From Nodosilinea sp. FACHB-131 (GTDB lineage: Bacteria; Cyanobacteriota; Cyanobacteriia; Phormidesmidales; Phormidesmidaceae), in the NCBI RefSeq assembly GCF_014695395.1, contig NZ_JACJOF010000038.1, positions 264,963-328,962 on the forward strand: DNA of 64,000 nucleotides, written 5' to 3'. The notes under the pieces were generated by a model that was not told where the DNA came from, did no database searches, and worked only from the letters and a program-made list of their open reading frames with translations. Positions within the stretch are counted from its first letter, which is position 1. Each line of letters begins with the position of its first letter. A program made the position numbers and the translations under genes. Shown here piece after piece: positions 43,938 through 52,177 of the stretch.

Positions 43938-44833
43938 GGTGTAACTTCCAATGGGGGTGCGCCGGTAACGCCCACCTCAAGGCGCACGATCTGGGCTGGC
44001 TCAATACCCCCCGGTGGCGGCAAAAACATGCCCCCATTGTTGACAACGTACAAGTCTGTGCCGTGAAAGGCTACGGCCGTACAGCCAGTGACACCCTGCT
44101 CAGACTGGGCAATAATCGTCGTTCGACCGTTGGGAGCGATGCGCAGCACGCTGTTGTAGACATGGGTTGCCCCGTAGAGGTTGCCGTGGGCATCAAAGGC
44201 GAAGTCATCAATGTTAGTGCTCGATACAAAGATCTCGGGCGCTTGGGGTGCCAAATTGTGGTCTAGGGGAATGCGCAGCAGCAGCTTTTGCTGAGTATTT
44301 GACACGTATAGAACATTCCCAAATCGCTTTAGCCCGTTGGCGGCTGGGAAGGGATCATTGTTGTCGCTACGGGCCAGCAAAGGGTGCTCTAGCCAAAGTT
44401 TAGCGGCCTTGGTTGCCAGTTCAAAGACCCAGATCGCTCCTCTATAAGAGTCGGCCATGAGGTATAAGTCGGGTGCAATTGCTGTAATGCCATTGAGAAA
44501 AGCGCTCTCTGGAACAGTTTGCAACGACTGAACTGTTCCCTGCGTTAGCGTTGCAATAAACGGCACGCCCTCCGCATTCCACCCGTTGACCAGAAGGCTG
44601 TCTGACCCAACGACGACAATGCCCGTGACTTTGCCATCCAACTTGGCATATTGAGTGAGGTTGCGATTGGTGTCGAGCTTAAAGATTTCGCCGGCTTCGT
44701 GGCTGGTGACAAAGATGTCGCCATTAGGGGCGATCGCGAGATTTTCTAAAAATGTATTGACAGGAAAAGTCGCTAGAGATTGAGCTGGAACTAGCTCAAC
44801 AGGTGTATTGGCATAGAGATCTGGAAGGGGCAT
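43934..44833 (-). CDS. SMP-30/gluconolactonase-like beta-propeller
   Basis: A six-bladed propeller of SMP-30/NHL type: repeats include NLAIAPNGDIFVTSHEAGEI, GITAIAPDLYLMADSYRGAI and DDFAFDAHGNLYGATHVYNS. Such proteins hydrolyse lactones or bind small metabolites. A divalent-metal site cannot be assigned with certainty. The ATG at 44833 is chosen; a GTG at 44872 would add 13 residues. It leads into the ABM gene with a 4-base overlap. Confidence 0.78.
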   Translation of the reverse strand: MPLPDLYANTPVELVPAQSLATFPVNTFLENLAIAPNGDIFVTSHEAGEIFKLDTNRNLTQYAKLDGKVTGIVVVGSDSLLVNGWNAEGVPFIATLTQGTVQSLQTVPESAFLNGITAIAPDLYLMADSYRGAIWVFELATKAAKLWLEHPLLARSDNNDPFPAANGLKRFGNVLYVSNTQQKLLLRIPLDHNLAPQAPEIFVSSTNIDDFAFDAHGNLYGATHVYNSVLRIAPNGRTTIIAQSEQGVTGCTAVAFHGTDLYVVNNGGMFLPPPGGIEPAQIVRLEVGVTGAPPLEVTP

Positions 44834-44997
44834 AGCTACAGCGCAGAATAGAACACAGTTTGGGCGTCTCACATATTGCTGAGTTGATGTTGGCGCACAA
44901 TCAACAAATAGTCATGTATCCTACCCAACAAAACAGAGCAGTTCTTGGTTTAGGCGATCGCGTCTTCGTGAGAGATGCCGTAGCATGATCTAAACAG

Positions 44998-45444
44998 TTA
45001 AGTCAGAATCAAAGGTGCTAACGCTGGAGCCATCAGCATTTCAAACTCTAAATTTGTAGCGCTGACAATGTTTTCCACGATTTTGCCGTTGAGAATGCGC
45101 ATAACGTGGGTCTCGTGAAAGGTAATGATGCGATCGCTTTTAGGAATTCCGAAATAGTCTTTTACATGCTGCTGAAAGGACTTGAATCGCACCACAACGC
45201 GATCGCCTGCCGCAAAACTATCTTCGATAACCAAGGGTTCCACATCGGGAAAGGCAGCGTAGAAGTCAGAAAATACCTGAGTGTATTCTGCAATGCCATT
45301 GATGGGGCCGCTAGGCTTCAGGCCAGTAGTTATCTGCACGTTTTCGTCGAGCAATTCTGCCGCAATGCTCATATTGCCTCTTCCCAAAAAATGGGTGACA
45401 AAGCGATGGGCAATTGCCAGGTTCTGGGCTTCTACCTCAGTCAT
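44998..45444 (-). CDS. SnoaL-like ester cyclase family protein
   Basis: 148-residue NTF2-fold protein of the SnoaL/polyketide cyclase group: RFVTHFLGRGNMSIAAELLD, GIAEYTQVFSDFYAAFPDVE and VVRFKSFQQHVKDYFGIP match the family. It could isomerise or cyclise a small hydrophobic substrate, or serve only as a binding protein. It is the first gene of the minus-strand run and starts 89 bases from the divergent LysR gene, the classic place for a LysR-controlled target. Confidence 0.85.
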   Translation of the reverse strand: MTEVEAQNLAIAHRFVTHFLGRGNMSIAAELLDENVQITTGLKPSGPINGIAEYTQVFSDFYAAFPDVEPLVIEDSFAAGDRVVVRFKSFQQHVKDYFGIPKSDRIITFHETHVMRILNGKIVENIVSATNLEFEMLMAPALAPLILT

Positions 45445-45500
45445 GGTTTATTTTCCTTAACGCCTTGAACCCACGATAGAGGCAGGACTAAAATAAATCA

Positions 45501-45522
45501 AATTGATAATAAAGATACAATT
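45501..45522. promoter_or_regulatory. Candidate LysR operator
   Basis: AATTG (45501-45505) and CAATT (45518-45522) form an inverted repeat with a 12-base AT-rich centre in the 89-base spacer between the SnoaL-like gene and the divergent LysR gene. LysR regulators bind dyads at such spacers, commonly T-N11-A. Position fits; the precise spacing is not the classic one. Confidence 0.4.
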
Positions 45523-45533
45523 CATCAACGAGA

Positions 45534-46451
45534 ATGATTAACTTGGGAGCTATTGATCTCAATCTGCTGGTGGCGTTTGAGGCGCTGTATGCTTCGAAAA
45601 GCGTCACGGTGGCGGCTCAGAGTCTGCATGTCGGGCAGCCCGCCATGAGCGCAAGCTTGGGCCGGTTACGATCGCTCTTTGGTGACGATCTGTTTGTGCG
45701 GGTAGGGCGAGAGATGCGACCTACTGCAAAGGCGAATGCGATCGCCCCCCAAGTTACCGCTGCTTTAGATACCATTCGAGTGACCCTGGCAGATCCGCAA
45801 GCCTTCACTCCGCTCAGTTCGCAACGGGTGTTTACCCTAGCCACGTCTGACTATTTTGCCAGCTTAATTTTGCCAAAAATGCTGAGCGCTTTTAAGCAAC
45901 AAGCGCCATATATCGATCTGCGCTTAACTACTGTCGAAAAAGAGTCATTTGTAGAGTTAATTGAAGGAGAGATTGTCGATTTGGCACTGGGGACGTTTGC
46001 AAATTTGCCCAGCCATATTCTTGACGAAAACCTCCTGATAGAGCGGTTTCTAGGAGTATGTCGATTAAATCATCCTGCCCTTGAGAATGGCAAAGTTAGC
46101 CTAGAGCAATTTGTTGCGTTTCCCCACGCACTCTTTACGCTGCGGCGGGATGCTAGCGGCATTATTGACCAACTTTTAGCCGAGCAAGGGCTACAGCGAC
46201 GCGTTGCGCTGACGGTGCCCTACTGGTTCGCACTACCAACGGCGATCGCCGCCTCTGATCTCATCGCCGCCATTCCCTCCTGCCTGGAGCAGCACTTTCT
46301 CCAGTACTATCCCCTACAGGTCTTTGAGCTTCCCCTTGAGGTGCCCCACTGGGCAATCTCAATGGCCTGGAGCAAACTCAGCAATCGCGACTCTGCCAAT
46401 CTTTGGCTGCGGCAAACTATTCAAGCGGTCTGTCAAGCTATCGAGATTTAA
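45534..46451 (+). CDS. LysR-type transcriptional regulator
   Basis: N-terminal winged helix-turn-helix (LLVAFEALYASKSVTVAAQS, about residues 10-29, then MSASLGRLRSLFGDDLFVRV) and a LysR substrate-binding domain (about 90-300). 305 residues is standard. It is divergent from the minus-strand cluster that starts with the SnoaL-like gene, and 2 bases upstream of a serine hydrolase on its own strand. It most likely controls both units in response to a small effector; the effector is unknown. Confidence 0.93.
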   Translation: MINLGAIDLNLLVAFEALYASKSVTVAAQSLHVGQPAMSASLGRLRSLFGDDLFVRVGREMRPTAKANAIAPQVTAALDTIRVTLADPQAFTPLSSQRVFTLATSDYFASLILPKMLSAFKQQAPYIDLRLTTVEKESFVELIEGEIVDLALGTFANLPSHILDENLLIERFLGVCRLNHPALENGKVSLEQFVAFPHALFTLRRDASGIIDQLLAEQGLQRRVALTVPYWFALPTAIAASDLIAAIPSCLEQHFLQYYPLQVFELPLEVPHWAISMAWSKLSNRDSANLWLRQTIQAVCQAIEI

Positions 46452-46453
46452 CT

Positions 46454-47503
46454 ATGAATCAAGGCATTCAATCAGTGCTTAGAGGGGCGGTTGAGCTAAC
46501 ACTGGCCCAGGCTCAGATGCCCGGAGCGGCGATCGCCATCTGTATAGAAGGCAAGCCCTCGTTCACTATGGGCATGGGGCATCAAGACCTGAGCCAGACG
46601 ATACCGCTCTCCATCGACGCCAGCTTCTATATCTACAGCGTGACTAAATCGCTCATTGCGGCGGCGGTTCTACACCAAGTCAGCGAAGGATGCCTTGGTC
46701 TAGACGCACCTATTCAAGATTATTGGTCAGATTTTCCAGTCGCAACGCCCATTACCCTGCGTCAGATTCTCAGCCATAGCAGCGGCTTACCCGATTACGG
46801 CGGTCTGCCGGCTTACAACGAAGCTGTAAAAGCAACCCCCAGTGCTCCCTGGTCGCCCGAGTCTTTTCTTGAGGTGGCCTCTAGTCGAGGATTGCTGTTT
46901 GACCCTGGCCAGAGCTGGTCCTATTCCAACATTGGCTATTTAGCGCTCAAGCTGCTGCTAGAGAAGGTCACCGGGCAACCTATGCAGGACCATTTAGACA
47001 AGCTATTCTTGGCACCCTTGGGCTTGAAGCAGACCTTTGTCGCCGCTTCGCTAGACGATATTACGGGCCTGACGCCAGGCTATACGTCGATATTTAGTGA
47101 CGAGCTTGAGGATATGTCGCAGCGCTACCATCCCGGTTGGGTTTCCCATGGAGTAGTGGTGTCTACGGCGGCAGAGCTGGCCACGATGATGCATGCTCTA
47201 ATCACAGGTCATATTCTCGACCCAACGCTGGTAGAGCAGATGGCTCAGCCGGTTCACAGCTTGGGGCCGCACCCACCCCTACAAAACGTGGGCTGTGGGC
47301 TAGGACTGTTTGTGGATACCGCATCGCCCTACGGTCGGGTCGCGGGGCACAACGGTGGTGGGCCAGGCTATTCGATCGCAGCCTTCCACTTTTCGGCTCT
47401 GGCGGGTTGCCCCACCACCATCGCCGCTGCGACCAATCGGGAGGGCGATAACGTGGGTGTAGATGTGGCCTATGCCCTGGCCCGCGTGCTAGCTGAGGCC
47501 TGA
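46454..47503 (+). CDS. Beta-lactamase-fold serine hydrolase
   Basis: Class C beta-lactamase/esterase family. The SxxK nucleophile is in YSVTKSLIAAAVL (about residues 60-63), the second motif is YSN (SWSYSNIGYLAL), and the third is the HNGGGPGY segment in place of KTG. No signal peptide is evident, so it is likely cytoplasmic, acting as an esterase or peptidase rather than a drug-resistance enzyme. The ATG at 46454 lies 2 bases after the LysR stop, implying co-transcription with it. Confidence 0.87.
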   Translation: MNQGIQSVLRGAVELTLAQAQMPGAAIAICIEGKPSFTMGMGHQDLSQTIPLSIDASFYIYSVTKSLIAAAVLHQVSEGCLGLDAPIQDYWSDFPVATPITLRQILSHSSGLPDYGGLPAYNEAVKATPSAPWSPESFLEVASSRGLLFDPGQSWSYSNIGYLALKLLLEKVTGQPMQDHLDKLFLAPLGLKQTFVAASLDDITGLTPGYTSIFSDELEDMSQRYHPGWVSHGVVVSTAAELATMMHALITGHILDPTLVEQMAQPVHSLGPHPPLQNVGCGLGLFVDTASPYGRVAGHNGGGPGYSIAAFHFSALAGCPTTIAAATNREGDNVGVDVAYALARVLAEA

Positions 47504-47594
47504 CCCATTGCTACAAATCGTGCGCCGATGGGAATTCGTTTGCCTAAGTGGGCAAGCTAACGCTGTGAACTCTAGGTCAGCCCTCGGATAGCTT

Positions 47595-47954
47595 ATGAGC
47601 ATCAAACGCGCCCCCCGCCGAAGTTTTCCTAAGATCAGCACGATGCCGCGCCCGGCCACTGAGGCCGCCCAGTATCTCGATATGTATAAGCTCACCGTCG
47701 AGAAGACGCGGCTTGAGCAGGAGCTGGAATATATCGACGGTCGCCGTCAGCAGCTGTGCGATCGCCTCGCTGAAATTGAGCAAGCAACCGCAGGGCTTGA
47801 CACCAAAGCCGCTACACTGCGCCAGCCCACCCAGTCTTCCGCTGCCCACAAGCCCCAAGGGTTAAACTTTGCCCCCAGTACCAACGTGTATTTGCCCCAG
47901 CGCAACAGCCGCCAGGCTCCCGAAGACTACAACACGCTGATGTTGGATTATTAG
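47595..47954 (+). CDS. Coiled-coil protein, cyanobacterial, unknown
   Basis: 119 residues: a basic N-terminus (SIKRAPRRSFPKISTMPRP), a helical coiled-coil core (about 25-70, YLDMYKLTVEKTRLEQELEY) and a disordered tail with NVYLPQRNSRQAP. The core recalls small cyanobacterial coiled-coil proteins sometimes annotated as gas-vesicle-related (GvpV-like), but no gas-vesicle gene is in the window. I do not assign it. An inverted-repeat element follows the stop. Confidence 0.6.
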   Translation: MSIKRAPRRSFPKISTMPRPATEAAQYLDMYKLTVEKTRLEQELEYIDGRRQQLCDRLAEIEQATAGLDTKAATLRQPTQSSAAHKPQGLNFAPSTNVYLPQRNSRQAPEDYNTLMLDY

Positions 47955-48036
47955 AGGGTGTAGGGTTCAAGGTTTTTGGTCTAGGGTTCCTGGTTTTGCC
48001 CTGTACCCTACACCGTGAACCATATACCCCCTCTAA
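47951..48036. repeat. Inverted-repeat element, TAGGGTTCAAGG family (copy 1)
   Basis: TTAGAGGG (47951-47958) pairs with CCCTCTAA (48029-48036), with inner GGTGTAGGG pairing with CCCTACACC and TAGGGTTCAAGG beside it. Related in sequence to the element at 59115-59209. It may also terminate the coiled-coil gene transcript. Confidence 0.65.
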
Positions 48037-48045
48037 AATGAGCTT

Positions 48046-48291
48046 ATGAAGCAAGTTCTGCTGCTCCTCATTCACGGCTATCGACGGCTGCTGTCGCCGC
48101 TGTTTCCGCCCACCTGTCGGTTTAACCCGACCTGCTCTCAGTACGCGCTGACGGCGATCGAGCGGTTTGGCCCGGCGAAAGGAAGCTGGCTGGCGGCGCG
48201 ACGGATTACGCGCTGTCACCCCTTTCATCCCGGCGGCTACGACCCGGTGCCTGAAGGGCCCGCCGCTGAATCGGATACCGCTCAAAAGTAG
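48046..48291 (+). CDS. yidD: Membrane protein insertion efficiency factor YidD
   Basis: 81 residues. The family signature is complete: [51 protein letters not shown]. YidD aids insertion of membrane proteins by YidC. It is not next to yidC or rnpA here, unlike in many bacteria. The three conserved Cys and the amphipathic N-terminus are present. Normal length is 80-90. Confidence 0.95.
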   Translation: MKQVLLLLIHGYRRLLSPLFPPTCRFNPTCSQYALTAIERFGPAKGSWLAARRITRCHPFHPGGYDPVPEGPAAESDTAQK

Positions 48292-48330
48292 ACGAGCAGG
48301 TTTGAGTTGGCCCAATGACGCGACTGGGGT

Positions 48331-48999
48331 TTAGTCCTCATGTGCCACAGAATCAGAAGGCGTTGAGCCCCGCTCTAGCCACTGCTGAAAGATTGCTTTG
48401 AACCGTTCTGCAATCGGGGCGTTGAGTCCTTTGCGGAGCAGATCAGGGTGGCGATCCTTGTCGTGCCACAGGTCAGATAGTTCTGTCAGGGTCGGAAAGC
48501 TGGGGGAAGCATACTCCATGGTGACTGGATCGTTCACCTGTAGATCGCCAGTTGATAACACGCGGGTGTAGGCTCCCGGTCGCCGGGCCTGGATAAACTG
48601 CTGGACGAAAGTGGCGTCACTCATCCGGGCTGCGAGGGTGGAGCATGGGATGCGCGGGAAGGTGACTTCAAGCAAGACGGCGTTGATCGCGATGCGATCG
48701 CCAGCCCGGAGTGGTTGAGGCCCAAAGCTTGAGAGTGTGAGGTTTTCACCAAAGGTACCAAAGGGAATCGGGCACTGTAGCTCAGCCTCCCACCAAGCGT
48801 AGTCTTCAGCGCTGTAGAGATAAACGGCCTGGTCTACGCCCCCGTGGTGAGCGGTATCGGCTATCGTATCTCCCACCAGCCCTTGGGCACTGACGTGAAC
48901 TTGCCCTGCGATCGGTGTCTTAAAAATGCCTGTCGTAGCGACCCGTTGCCCAATGGTTATGGTTTCGGGTCGACCGCTGTTGATAGATAGAATCTGCAT
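48331..48999 (-). CDS. MOSC domain protein, YiiM type
   Basis: 222 residues. The MOSC domain (about 20-160) carries GLVGDTIADTAHHGGVDQAV, GTFGENLTLSS and the probable Mo-binding Cys in FPRIPCSTLAARM, and a YiiM C-terminal three-helix region follows. E. coli YiiM is a 6-N-hydroxylaminopurine reductase that uses molybdenum cofactor. That activity is likely here by homology. It is the second MOSC protein of the window. Confidence 0.88.
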   Translation of the reverse strand: MQILSINSGRPETITIGQRVATTGIFKTPIAGQVHVSAQGLVGDTIADTAHHGGVDQAVYLYSAEDYAWWEAELQCPIPFGTFGENLTLSSFGPQPLRAGDRIAINAVLLEVTFPRIPCSTLAARMSDATFVQQFIQARRPGAYTRVLSTGDLQVNDPVTMEYASPSFPTLTELSDLWHDKDRHPDLLRKGLNAPIAERFKAIFQQWLERGSTPSDSVAHED

Positions 49000-49060
49000 C
49001 GGTACTACGCTACTGATGGCTGGGCAGGAATAAGGTCTAGGGTAACTCTATTCTTCTGAG

Positions 49061-49087
49061 CAGGGTGCATCCGCGCAGCGATGCACC
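49061..49087. repeat. Dispersed repeat, GCGATGCACC family (copy 2)
   Basis: CAGGGTGCATCCGCGCAGCG followed by ATGCACC is an imperfect palindrome (GGTGCAT with ATGCACC) just downstream of purH. It resembles the unit at 23175-23202. Confidence 0.7.
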
Positions 49088-49100
49088 ACTGGACAATTTT

Positions 49101-50648
49101 CTAATGCAGGAAATGCCGCACGCCGGTCATCGCCATGATCAGGCCCAGCTCGTTGGCCGCTTTGATCGAGTCCTCATCGCGACGGCTACCGCCGGGCTGC
49201 ACCACAGCGCGAATGCCCGCAGCGGCAGCAGTGCGTACCGAGTCGTCAAAGGGAAAGAATCCATCGCTGGCTAAGACAGCCCCCTGGGCTTTTGCGCCCG
49301 CTTGGGCCAGGGCAATGCTGACCGAGCCGACGCGGTTCATCTGCCCAGCCCCAATGCCGAGGGTTTGCTGCTGGTGAGTGACCACGATCGCATTAGATTT
49401 CACGTGCTTCACCACCCGCCAGGCAAACAGCATTTCGGCCAGCTCAGCCTCGGTGGGTTTGGCCTCGGTGACAATTTGCCAGGTAGCAGGGTCGTCGCGA
49501 TAGGTGTCGGGAGCTTGTAGCAAGAATCCACCCGCGATCGCATTCACCACCTGGGTTGGCCCGGTCAGCAGATCTTCCAGCACCAGCACTCGCAGGTTTT
49601 GCTTTTTGGCGAGAATGTCTTGGGCGGCGCGATCACATCCCGGAGCCACAATGCACTCCAAAAACGTGCCCGTGAGCTGCTCGGCGGTGTCGGCATCAAT
49701 GGGGCGATTGAGCACCACAATGCCGCCAAAGGCCGAGACATCGTCGGCATCGTAGGCGCGGCGGTAGGCGCTAGCTAGCGTATCGCCCATCCCCACACCG
49801 CAAGGATTGGTGTGCTTGAGCACGGCAGCGGCGGGGCGATCGCTGGGGAACTCTGCAATAATCCGCCGCGCTGCCTCCAGATCCACCAAATTGTTGTAGC
49901 TCAGCTCTTTGCCCTGGAGCTGGTCAGCCCCAGCCCAGCCAGTGGGCACAGAGCCGGTGCGGTACCAAGCCGCCGTCTGGTGAGGGTTCTCACCGTAGCG
50001 CAGGGTGGCCTGCTGGCGACCGATCATCGCCCACTGCTGGGGCAGCGCACTTTCCTCGCTGGTGGCAGCGGTGAGGTAGGTGGCGATCGCCTGGTCGTAG
50101 CTGGCCGTATGCCAAAATGCTGCCCGTGCGCAGGCTTGGCGAAACTCTAAAGGGACTTGTCCTTCGCTAGCTCGCAGCGCCTCCAGATAAGGCCCATACT
50201 GCTCGGCACTGCACAACACGGTCAGATGGGCGTGGTTCTTGGCTGCGGCCCGCAGCATGGCTGGCCCACCGATGTCGATGTTCTCGATCGCATCGGCCAT
50301 GGTCACGCCTTCTTTTGCGATCGTCTGCTCAAAGGGATAGAGATTCACCACCACCAAATCCAGCGGGCGAATGCCGTTGTCGGCCAAATCCTTCTGGTCT
50401 TCGGCCAAGTCTTGCCGCGCCAAGATGCCGCCGTGGATTTTGGGGTGCAGCGTCTTCACCCGTCCGCCAAGAATTTCGGGCGAGCCGGTGTAGTCAGAGA
50501 CTTTAGTGACGGGGAGTCCTGCCGCTGCGATCGCTTTTGCCGTACCGCCGCTGCTGACTAGGTCAAAGCCAAACTCTTCTACCAAAGTTTTGGCTAATTC
50601 CACCAGCCCGGTTTTATCCGATACGCTCAACAGTGCCAGGCGCGCCAT
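49101..50648 (-). CDS. purH: Bifunctional AICAR transformylase/IMP cyclohydrolase
   Basis: Last two steps of purine synthesis. The MGS-like cyclohydrolase domain (1-~190) starts MARLALLSVSDKTGLVELAK with VKTLHPKIHGG and VVVNLYPFE. The transformylase domain (about 200-515) has RYGENPHQ, LKHTNPCGVG and the C-terminal SDGFFPFDD. 515 residues is near the E. coli length (529). The start is ATG. A pyrimidine-rich tract lies just upstream (50697-50750). Confidence 0.97.
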   Translation of the reverse strand: MARLALLSVSDKTGLVELAKTLVEEFGFDLVSSGGTAKAIAAAGLPVTKVSDYTGSPEILGGRVKTLHPKIHGGILARQDLAEDQKDLADNGIRPLDLVVVNLYPFEQTIAKEGVTMADAIENIDIGGPAMLRAAAKNHAHLTVLCSAEQYGPYLEALRASEGQVPLEFRQACARAAFWHTASYDQAIATYLTAATSEESALPQQWAMIGRQQATLRYGENPHQTAAWYRTGSVPTGWAGADQLQGKELSYNNLVDLEAARRIIAEFPSDRPAAAVLKHTNPCGVGMGDTLASAYRRAYDADDVSAFGGIVVLNRPIDADTAEQLTGTFLECIVAPGCDRAAQDILAKKQNLRVLVLEDLLTGPTQVVNAIAGGFLLQAPDTYRDDPATWQIVTEAKPTEAELAEMLFAWRVVKHVKSNAIVVTHQQQTLGIGAGQMNRVGSVSIALAQAGAKAQGAVLASDGFFPFDDSVRTAAAAGIRAVVQPGGSRRDEDSIKAANELGLIMAMTGVRHFLH

Positions 50649-50696
50649 AGCTCTCCATCCTCGATTTTGCAGACCCCTACTATACCGAAAAAGCCT

Positions 50697-50750
50697 GCCC
50701 GCCCCATCTTCCTCACCTCCCCCACTTCCCCGTCTCCCTCACCCCCTCCT
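50697..50750 (+). repeat. Pyrimidine-rich short repeat tract
   Basis: An almost pure C/T stretch of CCTCACC- and CCCACTTCC-type units lies between purH and the GNAT gene. It could form triplex DNA or, on the other strand, G-quadruplexes. It is similar in kind to the tract at 23110. Confidence 0.6.
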
Positions 50751-50836
50751 ATGGCACCATAGCAATGCTCCTCTCACCGCAGGATGGCACTCCATTGCTT
50801 AGCTCAAACCTCGGTGGGCCACTACTATGGGCATCA

Positions 50837-51412
50837 ATGATCACTCAAGAGCCCACGCTCAACACCCCACGGCTGCGGCTGCGGCTTGGCAAACCCAGCG
50901 ACATTACCGAGATTTTGCGCTACTACCACGACAACAGCGACTATCTACAACCCTTTGAGCCCCAGCGGCCAGACGACTTTTACACCCCAGACTTTTGGCG
51001 AAATGTGCTGAATGCCCGCCGCAACGATTTCTACTCTGGTCAGGCGGTGAAGCTGTTTATCTTTTCTCGCGATGAGCCGAGCCAAGTGATGGGCACCATC
51101 AACCTCAACACCATCATTCGCGGCGCGTTTCAAGGGGCCACTCTGGGTTATGGCCTCTCTGCCGAGCACCAGGGCCAGGGCTATATGACCGAGGCCGGCA
51201 AAGCAATCATTGCTTACGCCTTTGACGACCTCAATCTGCACCGGGTGATGGCCAACTACATGCCCCATAATCACCGCAGCGCCAGCGTGCTCAAACGGCT
51301 AGGCTTTCAAATTGAAGGCATTGCTCGCGACTACCTGTTCATCGATGGCCAGTGGCAAGACCACGTGATGACTAGCTTGGTCAACCCCAACTGGCAGATG
51401 CCGGAGCCGTAG
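50837..51412 (+). CDS. RimJ/RimL-type GNAT N-acetyltransferase
   Basis: GNAT fold with LNTPRLRLRLGKPSD at the N-terminus, the acetyl-CoA motif in LGYGLSAEHQGQGYMTEAGK (QGQGY replaces Q/RxxGxG/A), and NHRSASVLKRLGFQIEG. This is typical of RimJ/RimL proteins that acetylate ribosomal proteins, or of unassigned relatives. The ATG at 50837 is preferred; the frame opens at 50765 with a weaker start. Divergent from purH, no operon partner. Confidence 0.88.
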   Translation: MITQEPTLNTPRLRLRLGKPSDITEILRYYHDNSDYLQPFEPQRPDDFYTPDFWRNVLNARRNDFYSGQAVKLFIFSRDEPSQVMGTINLNTIIRGAFQGATLGYGLSAEHQGQGYMTEAGKAIIAYAFDDLNLHRVMANYMPHNHRSASVLKRLGFQIEGIARDYLFIDGQWQDHVMTSLVNPNWQMPEP

Positions 51413-51427
51413 GCCGATGACGCCTAC

Positions 51428-51457
51428 AAAAAAACGCTCCAGCGGTATCTGGAGCGT
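51428..51457 (-). terminator. Rho-independent terminator
   Basis: On the minus strand a perfect 9-bp stem (ACGCTCCAG with CTGGAGCGT, 6-base loop) runs into seven T. It lies 22 bases after the stop of the 51.5-kb gene, which it should terminate, and it also stands between the GNAT stop and that gene. Confidence 0.9.
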
Positions 51458-51479
51458 TCGACCATCAGGAGGAATATAG

Positions 51480-51839
51480 TTAGGCAGCCTGGCGCTTGGG
51501 GCGTTTGCGCTCAGACTTTTTCTTCAGGCCGATCGCCTGGGCTTCGTTGCTGTCGGAGCCAAACTGGCCGCGCACGCATTCTTTCATGGCCAGCACGGCG
51601 TTGTGAAACTCCCACTCGGCGACGCGGGCGGCATCGGTGGCGGCTTTGGCGATCGCGAGCTTTTCGGTTTCGGTTTGCTGCATGGCGCGCATTTTGGCGT
51701 GGGCCAGCTGCAATGCGTCGGGGGTGGCTGCGGCGCGAACGGTGCTGTAGGTGGGAATGGTGCCAAGACCGTGCAGGGCGTCAATATCTTTGTTGAGAAT
51801 GGCGGGCCGCAAGCGGCGGCTAGTGTCAGTAATGGGCAT
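51480..51839 (-). CDS. Small helical protein, unknown
   Basis: 119 residues. The central part (about 45-95) is predicted helical (DALQLAHAKMRAMQQTETEK) and the tail is highly basic (LKKKSERKRPKRQAA). No family is recognised. A perfect terminator follows, which supports it being expressed. A basic tail could mean nucleic-acid contact or nothing more than disorder. No neighbour suggests a role. Confidence 0.6.
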   Translation of the reverse strand: MPITDTSRRLRPAILNKDIDALHGLGTIPTYSTVRAAATPDALQLAHAKMRAMQQTETEKLAIAKAATDAARVAEWEFHNAVLAMKECVRGQFGSDSNEAQAIGLKKKSERKRPKRQAA

Positions 51840-52177
51840 AATGCACTCCTGTTTCAGAGTTGGGAATAGTGGAAAGCTGGGCGAATGCGGCGCGTTGTTT
51901 GCGACACGGGCTTACCAGTAAGATTCCCACTGTGCAGTACGACTTATCACAGAGAAGCTCAATTGAGTTCTTCGATGCACATCTCGATGACTTCTCGAAT
52001 GTTGGCCATTAGTTCTTCGATGGTTTCGCCTCTATAGCAAGCCTTGAGTTGAGGCACTTTGCCGATGTACATGTCGCATATACGTCGGTTGTGGCAACTG
52101 GTTGTGTGGCCAGCTCAATAGCCAGGATATTTGTTTCTGAGAAATACTATAATTTTCATTAGCGTTATTAATTTCTC
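51840..52177. other. Spacer with HicB remnant
   Basis: 338 bases between the basic-tail gene and the TPR gene. The only recognisable item is the HicB-like fragment listed separately at 51959-52072. The remainder (AT-rich near 52130-52165) shows nothing. Confidence 0.5.
51959..52072 (-). pseudogene. HicB-like antitoxin fragment
   Basis: Read on the minus strand, ATG 52072 to TGA 51959 gives 37 residues: MYIGKVPQLKACYRGETIEE and LMANIREVIEMCIEELN. This is the middle-to-C-terminal part of a HicB antitoxin (VPxLxGC..GxTxEEAxxNIxExIE). The N-terminal strand is missing or unrecognisable, and no hicA-type toxin gene is beside it. It is most likely the remains of a toxin-antitoxin locus. Confidence 0.65.

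Noticed and set aside
47595..47954. GvpV gas-vesicle protein
   Set aside because: Only a general coiled-coil resemblance and no other gvp genes nearby.
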